Assembly (NCBI GenBank): GCA_029204225.1
Contig: CM055105.1
Location: forward strand, 15,119,132-15,183,131
From: Diphasiastrum complanatum
Lineage: Eukaryota > Streptophyta > Lycopodiopsida > Lycopodiales > Lycopodiaceae
Direction of reading: 5' to 3'
DNA: 64,000 nucleotides
Positions 45,914 to 54,703 of this stretch are shown here, piece by piece (the stretch's first letter is position 1; each line of letters begins with the position of its first letter). A program made the position numbers and the translations under genes. The notes beneath the pieces were generated by a model. It did no database searches. It had not been told where the DNA came from and saw only the letters and a program-made list of their open reading frames with translations.

Positions 45914-46670
45914 GTCTTCCTCCTTTGTTTCTAGGCTTCTTATTTCGTGAGGAACATTCACAGAAAACTTTGCAACATGCAAAACATAAACAACCAAGTT
46001 GTGGATTTTGGAGGAAGGAATAGACACTAAAAGCTATGTTTAAGGAGAGGAGAGGGCCAACACTTTGAAGTAACAAAAAAATTCTTCCAGGGGGGTTTTA
46101 ATATACCAGTTAATATATCACAATTTTGGAAGAAATTGAAATGATCATCAAATAAAAGAATGCATGCAAAAATCCAAATTATGTATTATAAAGGTCTTTT
46201 TAATAAATAAGAATTAAATTTTGGTGTACAATTTTAAAATCTTCTTGAAATTTTATAAAATCATGAACTTTATAAGAATTAATAATTTGTAATCCATAAA
46301 ATTACATTACTTAAGAAAGAAATGTCTTAATATAAACTTAAAAAATAGGTAATTTTTTGCACAAAAAAAACATTTTTTCATAAGTGAGTGCATTTTTATG
46401 AGTTTTTAAAAAAAGTCTTAATACCTTAGGAGAACCTTGCAAACTTTCTCACTCAACTCGCAATAGTGTTGAAGGAAGCATGATCATGAAAGCAACATGT
46501 GATGGACAAAAATACATTAACCAACCTTTTATCAAATGCAAAAACAATGACTAAGTAATCTAGATATCAAGCTTCAAAACGAGTTCTATAGTTTGATGAA
46601 GGATAATGACTCTTTCCTTGAAAGCAGAGACCAAAGTGCAAATAATATGACATGAAGAACATTAGGAACA
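45914..46670. other. AT-rich intergenic, no supported feature
   Basis: Homopolymer-rich sequence without frames or recognisable repeats. Confidence 0.5.
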
Positions 46671-47250
46671 CCCACATGTGGTGTATGTGCTTAGTGATGA
46701 CTAGTGCTTAGTCTGTGCTTAGAGCCTCATCTACTTCATTCACGTTTGACAGACGATGTTCGTCAAGTGTGGAGAAGGAATGCTCAGATGTGATGTATGT
46801 GATTAGTAAGAGGAGAAGCAAAGTGAAGGGTAGCCATATGAGATGTATGTGCTTAGTGAGACCTAGTGCGCATACCCTTGTGTGCTTCATTCATGCTTGA
46901 CGGACGATGTCCATCAAGATGGAAGCAAGCAAGAGTAAGGGTCACCCACATGTGGTGTATATGCTTAGTGATTATTGGTGCTTAGTCTGTGCTTAGAGCC
47001 TTGTCTACTGCGAGGGAAGTGTGGATAAGTAATGCTCAGATGTGATGTGTGTGCTTAGTAAGAGAAGAAGCAAGGTGAAGGGTTGCCACATGAGATGTAT
47101 GTGCTTAGTGAGAGCTAGTGTGTATAGCCTTGTGTGCTTCATTCATGCTTGATGGATGTCGTCCATCAAGATGGAGGGGAGCAAGAGTAAGGGATGCCAA
47201 CATGTGGTGTATGTGCTTAGTGATGACTAGTGCTTAGTCTGCGATTAGAG
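46671..47250 (+). repeat. Tandem repeat, 274/252-bp units
   Basis: The marker cc(c/a)acatgtggtgtatgtgc starts at 46671, 46945 and 47197. Each unit also contains an inner half-repeat (catatgagatgtatgtgctta, about 46835 and 47090). The second unit lacks ~22 bp. The array ends where gypsy-like sequence begins. Confidence 0.9.
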
Positions 47251-48560
47251 CCACAGGAAAGATTAACTCAGATTGAACCACCAGTCCATCAGAAGCCACT
47301 TTTTTGTGCTGGGTTTGAAGAAAGAATGAAGTACTCAATGTCGGAGCAGCCTAGGAAAGTGAGCAATGAAACATCACCCTGGCGATACAACATAGATAGT
47401 TTGGTAAAGAAGCAATCGTGATAGATGGATGTTCCGGAGTTAACCTGCTTTCAATAAAGCTATGTGCAAAATGGGGACTTACAAAGATGAGGCCTACCAC
47501 TTTCGCCATAAAGCTAGATGATCAAAGTCCGTCCTAAGGGGATGGTAGAAAATATACCTGTCAAAATCGCCGAAGTTTAGTTTGTCACTACTTTTGTAGT
47601 AATGGACTTACTTGACACACCGAATGTATATCGTGTCTTATTTGGTCGTCCATGGTTATGAGTTGTGCAAGTAATTCATAACTGGGACACCAAAACAATT
47701 ACTTTCGAGCATCGTGAACCTGCAATCAAAGTTGATCTAATCACTTGGACTATCAAACCAGTAGTCCAAAAAGGGAATGATGATTCACAACGGATCATAC
47801 CTATGATCGACAAGTGAAGACTTTGGGAGTTCACTATGACTCTCAAACTGATGTTGTCAATTGGAACCAAGCTCTTGCAATAGTGGATTGTGTAACAAGC
47901 TACATGTGTCGATGATGAATGTAGCTTGGATGCCAATAGATCCAATACCAGATCTGATTGAAAATGATCTAATTCATGTGAGTCACGCCTTGACTTACGA
48001 TGAAGATGCAGAGCTTACAGATGAGCAGATTCTCAATCACATGAATCCTACGATATTCGAAGTCCGAGATACTCATGATGAACTAACAATGAAACTGCCT
48101 AAAGCAGTTGTATTGGAAGGAAGGAAAGAATGCAGGACTAATGATGAAGAGGCAAGCTAAGTAGCATTACAATACGGTCCTGAAATGGGAAAAATCATCT
48201 CGAAGGATTGATTCTAAGAATTTACCACCTTCATTGGATATAAAAAAATAGAAGATCAAGGATTATTCTTCTAGTCAGAGTTCTCGCAAAAAATCACCAT
48301 CAAGGAAGTCATCACCTTCAGAGAAGAGCACATCTTCTAGAAAGTCATCACCTCCACGATCGATTCCTACCAAGAAAGCTAAACAAAGATCCAAGATCAA
48401 TTTCTTATGAAAAAGAACAATAAGAAGAAGTCCAGCATGATATGCCTAAGCATTTCAAACTCTATACTTTGGATAATGTTGTGATTATGTTCCCGAAAGC
48501 TCATCGTGAACTAGAAGAACAAGAGCCAAAAACGAAGGAGGCTTACAATGAACCAGCCAA
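47250..48560 (+). pseudogene. Gypsy gag-protease region, decayed
   Basis: Protease C-terminal part is readable at about 47550-47770: VENIPVKIAEV, VVMDLLDTPNVYRVLFGRPW, VIHNWDTKTITFEH, with stops. The FGRPWL block is typical of gypsy proteases. Further downstream, charged Ser/Lys-rich sequence (48250-48400) and 48,420-48,560 resemble the protease-RT linker. Several nonsense codons. Confidence 0.65.
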
Positions 48561-48563
48561 CCA

Positions 48564-49130
48564 ATGAATCTTGCTGAACCAGGAGAACTAGTAAAGGTTG
48601 TGCAAGCTGGAGTGCAACTTACTCCCGAACAAATTCAAACGTTAAGAAAGTTATTGATCAAGTACAAAGATTGTTTTTCTTGGACATACAAGGATCTAAA
48701 AGGGATTTGTACATCGGTTATTGAGCATACAATACCCTTAATGCCTGATGCGATTCTTAAGGTCACAAGATATTATCGCTACAATCCAAACGTTACAGAT
48801 CTTATTAAGAAAGAGCTACAAAGATTCCTTGAAACTGACTTTATTTACGAAATCAAACATAAGGAATGGGTTTCTCCAATTGTCATCATTCCTAAGAAGA
48901 GTGAGAAGATGAGAATTTGTGTGGATCTTAAAACCTTGAATAAAGTGATGCGAAAGGATCACTTTTTGTTACCCTTTATTGAAAGCATAATGGACCGTCT
49001 TGCTGGAGCTGAAGCCTACAGTTTTTTGGATGGATTTAGTAGTTATAACCAAATCAAGATCGCACCTGCGGATCACCATAAAACAACTTTTGCAACAAAA
49101 GGGAAACTTATACTTCTAAAGTTATGTCGT
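48564..49130 (+). pseudogene. Ty3/gypsy reverse transcriptase, N-terminal half
   Basis: Open from 48564: LRKLLIKYKDCFSWTYKDLK, GICTSVIEHTIPLMPDA, WVSPIVIIPKKSEKMRICVD, DLKTLNKVMRKDHFLLPFIE, DRLAGAEAYSFLDGFSSYNQ and KIAPADHHKTTFATKG. This is the gypsy fingers/palm up to the first catalytic Asp (FLDGFSSY). The second half with the YxDD box is absent: at about 49130 the sequence changes to copia RNase H. Confidence 0.9.
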
Positions 49131-49860
49131 TTGGTCAAACAAAGCAAGAAAAAGAGGAAATGAGAGAGTACATGTATCAGTCGATACTCGGCTCTCTCAT
49201 GTATGCAATGGTTTGTACAAGACTTGACATCGCTTTTGCAGTTAGCTCATTAAGCCAATTCATGGCTAATCCTGGCAGCATACATTGGAAGGCTCTTATC
49301 AGAGCATGAGATATATTCGAGCTACAACGGACCTATGCATCTGCTATGGAGAAGTCGACAACGACAGTCTTCATCACCTAAGTGGATATTCAGATGCAAG
49401 CTGGGGAGGGGATGTACATACTTGTAAATCCACATTTGGATTTACATTCTTCTTCAATGGTGGTCCTATCTCCTGGAATAGTCGTAAGCAGACCCCTATT
49501 GCTCTCTCATCCATAGAAGTAGAATAAATTGCTGCTTCTCAAGCTATTGAAGAGGCAATTTGGTTGAGAAATTTACTGTCAGATATTAGTCTGAATCAGT
49601 ACACTCCTACAATTATGTTCTGTGATAATCAGAGTGCTATTGCCTTATCGACCAACCCTAGATCTCACTCTAGGAGTAAGCACATTGAGATTCAATATCA
49701 CTATGTAAGGAGTAAGATTCTCGATAGATAGGTAAGCTGAACATCCTGTCGGACGCAAAACATGATCACAAATATTTTTACCAAGGCTTTGAGCATTGAT
49801 GCACACAAAAAAATTTGTGCATTGCTTAGTCTAAAGATCAAGGCATTGACGAATCTAGAT
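49131..49860 (+). pseudogene. Copia RNase H joined to gypsy RT
   Basis: YMYQSILGSLMYAMVCTRLD, AFAVSSLSQFMANPGSIHWK, a stop after ALIRA, then GYSDASWGG, NGGPISWNSRKQTPIALSSI, AIWLRNLLSDISLNQYTPTI, FCDNQSAIALSTNPRSHSRS, KHIEIQYHYVRSKI and NIFTKAL in slightly broken frames. A purine tract (aagggggag, 49862-49870) follows, so the 3' side is a genuine copia end. Confidence 0.9.
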
Positions 49861-49870
49861 TAAGGGGGAG

Positions 49871-50400
49871 TGTTGGATTTATTTCCTCTACTCTCCTAAA
49901 TTCCATGTTAATCTAGTTCCATTCATATTGCTGCAGTTTTACAAGCATTGTTGCACAATCTATAAAAATACTCTAGTATCAAAGATAGGAAAGAGAATGG
50001 CAATCCGACTTGTCGAAGTCACCCAACTTGTTGGATTTGGCTGACTTATCGAGAAAACCTGACTTGGTCGACTTATTAGGGAGTCTGACATAGCGACTCT
50101 TCCGACTATCACTGAGGACCATCAAACAACTATACCGACTCCATTGTCTATCAGCATTCACATGCTTGACTCTGAATAGTTGAAGCCTTCTTATGCCCAC
50201 TTCCTGTAGTGTGCAACTACTTGGAGAATGACATTAGCAGCCATGTTATATTCCCGATGGTGCTACGGCTCCACGCTACCTTCTTGGACATACATCTGCA
50301 CAACTATAAATTGTATATAGTTGATAATTGTAATCAATAAAATAATGCTAATGCCAATCGATGTCAGACAAGATATGCTAATTCCATATACGCTCGAGCA
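49871..50400 (+). repeat. Probable 3' LTR of chimeric copia end
   Basis: TGTTGGATTT directly follows the purine tract. A TATA-like ctataaaaatac lies at about 49960 and an AATAAA at about 50337. The LTR end is not resolved (50400 approximate). Confidence 0.5.
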
Positions 50401-50621
50401 CTCATAGATGCCAAGATGACATATTATTAGAAATAGACATAGTAGATGCTTTCAAGCATTGATTCTTTTCTTTCAGACCGATTGTCAAAATAAGCTCATA
50501 GCTATTACAGACCATATTTAGCTTTGTGAGCACGCGGTTTTGTCCGCTATTGATTTGTGCTCACCAGCATCATCTGAATTGTATTTATATATATTCAATC
50601 TAAATAGAAGTCCAAAGGAAC

Positions 50622-51458
50622 TTGCAGATTGTGGTATCTATTTTTATGAATCTTTATATGCCACAAACAGATGGAGGTTTTGGCAAGCTCGAAGCAATTC
50701 TATTGCCTAGTTTTCAAAGTGATGAGTGGCCTACTCCTGACAGCATTGTTTCTAAATCCTTGAGATGCAAGCTACTCATTGATATTAAAAATGCTATGAA
50801 GATAAGCACAGGCTCGCAAATTGTTCACCTAAGTTGGTTTATCTCATTGCAAACATTTGTTGATTTTTTCTCGAGTGCTAGTGTTCGTAGGACACCAACT
50901 TTATTTGTTTGCAAGGATTTATCAGATGAGACTTTGTCAGATCTCATGGATCAAGGATGGGATAGTAAAACAAATAATGACATAGAATGCAAGATTAAAA
51001 AGTCCTCAATGATCTTTCGTTATCATATCGAAAAGCAAATGCTCAGTCTCACATTTAGCTACCAAAGATACAAGAAAATTGAAGGTACATGGCTACCACT
51101 GAATCAAGACTTTGAACTAAATGGTCACACAAACCAAATGGAGATAAGCATTATCTACAATGAGGAATATTTGACTATGGTTGAGGTGGAAGAGCACTGG
51201 AAGCTTGATTTTATCAGAACAGAGCTCATGCTATTACAAACCAATCTACCAACATATTTCAGATTTATCATCAATGAAAGACTCGTAAGTACTTTATGTT
51301 TATTGCCATTTCAAAATAGACCAAAATAATAGAAAATGTCATCATTTACAATTCAACATTCACTAATATTTGTCATGTCACAGATGCGAAAAACACAGGA
51401 GCTGATAACGTGCTGCAAAGATCTACCTACAACAATCACCATTGTGGGAGAACAATAG
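50622..51458 (+). CDS. Unknown two-exon gene, 3' part
   Basis: An open frame (50622-51284) ends at a good donor, ctc|gtaagt; a 99-bp intron (51285-51383, acceptor tgtcacag) joins in phase 0 to a 24-codon final exon ending TAG at 51456-51458, with an AATAAA at about 51505. That organisation argues for a real gene. The frame may be an exon itself: an acceptor-like ttgcag lies at about 50628, so the true start is unknown. Readable segments include LEAILLPSFQSDEWPTPDSI, GSQIVHLSWFISLQTFVDFF, SFQRYKKIEG-like SYQRYKKIEGTWLPLNQDFE and ELITCCKDLPTTITIVGEQ at the C-terminus. No family is recognised, no signal peptide or membrane segment. Confidence 0.5.
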
Positions 51459-51656
51459 CTTCAAATATACTTTAGTAAAAATATGTGTATACACTCTTTC
51501 ATTCAATAAATGAAAGCCCAAGTTGGGCATCTATACATGTATTTTGTGCTCCCAAATTCATAAACTGGAGCAGCATTTGATATATCAATGTATATTTTTC
51601 TATGAAGTCTATACATGTATTTTTGTTCTATGCTATCTATATTTTTTCTGATCTTA

Positions 51657-52122
51657 ATTTAGTACAACTACATCATCCTTTGCACCATCATCAATAACGG
51701 GAGGCTGAAGCCTTGCCCTATCCAGTATACTCAGGATAATTTCTTGTCTAAATCTGTACACCTGGCTTGATGTGTACTCAGGAAGTGTAAACTGCAAAAT
51801 AGAACATTCATGTATTAGTAATGGCCATTTCTCAAATTTAAGATAATCATCCGAATCTATATATGTATAAAAATTGGGAGGAGGAGGAGGAGGTGGATGT
51901 GTAGTATCTACAGCAATTATAGGAGTATCCAAAACAGAGGTAGCTATATTTACAGCATTACCAACACCAGCATTATCTACAATGGATTTTGGGATAGGCT
52001 TCACAGAATCTGAAGGGTTAGGCTTGACTTTCTTAGGAGCACGCTTGGGGGCTGTCTGCTTCCTAGGATGCTTCGTAGGAAGATTAGTCCTATCTACAGG
52101 AGTTGGTCTAGGAGCAGCAGGC
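51657..52122 (-). CDS. Unknown exon with basic H3-tail-like and Pro-rich segments
   Basis: A minus-strand frame without ATG opens right after an acceptor-like tatcttag at 52123 and runs to a stop at 51654, so it is probably a terminal exon. It begins AAPRPTPVDRTNLPTKHPRK, has a basic stretch QTAPKRAPKKVKPNPSDS (about 52060-52010), a PPPPPPP run (about 51890), then FYTYIDSDDYLKFEKWPLLI and YTSSQVYRFRQEIILSILDR. PRKQ-x3-K-x-A-x-K at 52068-52030 resembles the histone H3 tail around K14-K27, which is notable next to the H3-like frame at 52143-52526 but may be chance. Family unknown. Confidence 0.4.
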
Positions 52123-52142
52123 TAAGATACATGTAACCTACA

Positions 52143-52526
52143 CTACCTATCCCTCATTCTCATCAGAAGCTGAAAATCCTTGGGCATTATGGTAACCCTC
52201 TTGGTATGGATGGCAAGCAAAAAAGAATCCTAAAAAAAAAGGCTAATATAATATTCAGCAGCCTTCTGAAGGCACTGAAGAGCACTAGATGTGAATCTAA
52301 CGTGCTGTCCGAGATCATTTCTTGTTATGTTCCGGACAACACGGTAGAATGGAGCTCTTGGGATCAACATAGCTGTTGACCTCTGATACTTGCGTATCTC
52401 AGAGAGCCACCTGCTGCGGTTGCACGTTCTAGGTCTAGCAGGTGGTGTGATGGCAATCGCAGGAGATGAGGATGAGCCAGGAGAGAAGAAGTCCCTCCTT
52501 GTCTGCTTTCTCCTATCCATGGGCAT
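52143..52526 (-). pseudogene. Centromeric histone H3 (CENH3)-like reading frame, one nonsense codon
   Basis: 128 codons on the minus strand from ATG 52526 to TAG 52143, with one in-frame TAG at 52232-52230 (codon 99). The N-tail (1-39) is short, Arg/Ser/Pro-rich and unlike canonical H3. The histone fold follows: alpha[21 protein letters not shown] (40-59), FYRVVRNI (alpha1), a loop 1 ([11 protein letters not shown]) apparently one residue longer than in H3, [15 protein letters not shown] (alpha2), and after the stop DSFLLAIHTKRVTIMPKDFQ (loop 2, alpha3) ending LLMRMRDR. The stop replaces the Glu of the H3 LFED motif; alignment keeps the same length on both sides. The longer loop 1, KDF instead of KDI and the divergent tail favour CENH3. 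No introns, though plant CENH3 genes are usually multi-exonic, so a retrocopy is likely. Confidence 0.75.
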
Positions 52527-52699
52527 GAACTATGTGATAGCGGACTTGTGCGTGAAGGTTAGGATGAGAAGGGATGGATGATAAAGAACTCGCAGAGGAC
52601 CACTATGTATGGACAGAATGTATGGTATATCAGACCTATGCGAGCCGAATATCAGAGAGAACGATTAGATTTGAAGAAAGATGCACAAGTGCGATATGG

Positions 52700-53112
52700 G
52701 GTGACACGTAGGCAGACGTATCGGACCTGTGCGCATGGAAGACAGTAAGAGGAATTTCGATTGTGAAGGGCGAGCACAAATACGATATGCGGAGCGAAAA
52801 AAAAAAAGTGAAAAAAATTCATCGAAATTTGTGATTTTATATCGGGGTTCGCACGTGCAAAAAAAATGTCCTGTCACACGTGTGGGAGTTGTACGGACAA
52901 AGGCAAGAGCGACACATGTCACCCTGTCAAATTACACGTGTGGGATTTGTACGATCAAATGCAAGAGCGACACGTATTTATGAGCAATCGAATGAACACG
53001 CGACACGTGTTCAGGTGTCATTTCACATGTGTGCAGGTGTAATCTCACACGTGCCTGTGCCTGTTGTCCAATTGAAAGTAGACACGTGTCATAAGTCCGT
53101 TGACCACACGTG
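52700..53112. promoter_or_regulatory. Dense CACGTG/CACATG palindrome array
   Basis: About eleven G-box/E-box-like sites: acacgta 52704, gcacgtgc 52850, cacacgtgtg 52875-52884, acatgt 52914, acacgtgt 52934, acacgta 52970, acacgtgt 53003-53010, cacatgtg 53024-53031, cacacgtg 53046-53053, acacgtgt 53082-53089, cacacgtg 53105-53112. Spacing is mostly 20-40 bp. It lies between the H3-like frame (minus) and the gene at 53357 (plus), so it could be a bidirectional regulatory region. bZIP and bHLH factors bind such cores; actual binding is inferred. Confidence 0.6.
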
Positions 53113-53123
53113 CAAAAATTTAG

Positions 53124-53130
53124 TATAAAT
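53124..53130 (+). promoter_or_regulatory. TATA box of unknown plus gene
   Basis: TATAAAT directly downstream of the last CACGTG site and 227 bp before the ATG at 53357. Confidence 0.5.
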
Positions 53131-53356
53131 GGCACAAAAATCGAATAATTTTTTTACCTTTTGTGTTCTCGAAATTCGCGACATATCGCTTTTGTGCGCG
53201 CTCATTGTTTTCCGTTTGCTTGCAACTATACCTACTCGCGCACAAGTGCGATATTCTGTATCTGTCTGCCGTACATATCCAACTTTTGCGCCATTTTGAT
53301 AGTTAGATTTGGTTCAGTTCTCCCGCGCGCACAAGTGCGATATTCACGTTACTGCC

Positions 53357-54353
53357 ATGGCCTCTTCCTCATCATCCTCACATGAATCAGGCTTGAGTTC
53401 ATTTCTGAGTGAATTTGGGACTACTGAAAACCTAGACTACTTCCACAGTCTATTCAGGCCATATCTACATGTTTTCAGGACTGCACAACCAAATTCTGAC
53501 GTATTTTATGAACATTATGTCAGATTCAGAGATATACTTAGCAAGCATGTTTTCTCCATAGGTCCACTCCAGTACATGCATTATACTGATCTTGTTCATT
53601 TCTTCCCAGCTGTTAGACATAGACTGGATAGAATGTTCACCAAATTGTTTGATCTTTTCAAAAGTAGTTCTATGTGTCCGTATTGCAACAAGAAATGTCG
53701 ATTGGTTGAATATCACAGTGGTTTCGTACTTTTTCTGTTAGTTCAAATCCCAGATGATGATGAAGTTCCTGTTGTTGACCCTCCTTTTGCACCCTCTTCT
53801 GTTCAGTCAGCCATTAAGGATATCAGTCACTTTCTTATCGACACTCCTGATAAAGAAAGTGACTTCATTGATGTAAATATTGATGTTCTCTGGGATTCTT
53901 TCATTGGCCAAAATACATCTGATGATGAATCCAAATCTATGGAGGATTTGAAATGTCTTTTCAATTTGCCTATATATTATATTAATGATGATGTATATTT
54001 TACTACTGCTGATTATGTAAATTTTTTGACTATTGTGAGGATGAGGTTCTATGTTTATTATTCGGCATAATTTCTGAATCCTCCGACTTTGTAGATTTTG
54101 AGACAGATGACCTTGTTGCTGGTATTGATTTTGATGATGAGGAGGGTCTTATGACTGGTGAAGAATGTCTGAATAAGAATTTATCAAATATAGCTGAGGA
54201 TGGGCGAGGCAGACCATCCGATGAAGAATTCACGGCATTTCAATCCCAGATGGGCTTCCCTCGTCCATCATTAATGCATTTCACTGATGATTCCACTTCA
54301 GTACGTGGTCATTATATTGATCATCCTGAGTTGTTGCTGCTGATGAAGAATGT
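53357..54353 (+). CDS. Unknown acidic protein, first exon, one frameshift
   Basis: Likely start ATG 53357 (MASSSSSSHESGLSSFLSEF); an upstream in-frame ATG at 53309 is less likely. The frame stays open to 54070. A CPYCNKKC pair of CxxC motifs lies near 53677 and could be half of a zinc site. Near a T6 run (54022-54027) the acidic reading switches frame: after DYVNF the homologous-looking continuation is DYCEDEVLCLLFG, SESSDFVDFETDDLVAGIDF, GLMTGEECLNKNLSNIAEDG and ends at a strong donor gt|gtaagt (54354). So either a one-base slip is present or the first stop is real. No family is recognised. Downstream exons were not found; palindrome-bounded foreign sequence starts 140 bp after the donor. 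Confidence 0.45.
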
Positions 54354-54499
54354 GTAAGTGTTTAATCTTCCTTGCATTTGAATGTTTTCAATAGCGAATC
54401 ATGATTCACAATTCACGAAACCAGCAAACCACGATTCGCTACAACTAGTATTATTGATACTTAGGACCTCTAAAACTTTGACATATTGCAAGCATAGAA

Positions 54500-54560
54500 C
54501 CCACGGTTCTGAGAACCGTGGGGTGAACCGTACCACGGTTCATGAAATGTGGTACGGTTC
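54500..54560. repeat. Two adjacent perfect hairpins
   Basis: cccacggttct-g-agaaccgtggg (54500-54522, 11-bp arms) and gaaccgtaccac...gtggtacggttc (54525-54560, 12-bp arms, 12-nt loop). Related ccgtacc sequence occurs at 57700-57740. Confidence 0.85.
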
Positions 54561-54703
54561 CTCTAATATTAATAGGTTAATTTCCATTTTCCGCCCAAAA
54601 CCCCTCCCAAGCCATTTTTGGTCCTCATTTCACAGATTATACAAATGGTCCTCAGATTTCACAGATTTTTGGCATTACACAGATTTTACAGATTCAAATG
54701 ATT

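Larger units (their letters stand above)
52683..53344. repeat. 15-mer direct repeats in promoter region
   Basis: gcacaagtgcgatat occurs at 52683-52697, 53240-53254 and 53330-53344, with a two-mismatch variant (gcacaaatacgatat) at 52774-52788. They flank the CACGTG array on both sides. Confidence 0.85.
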
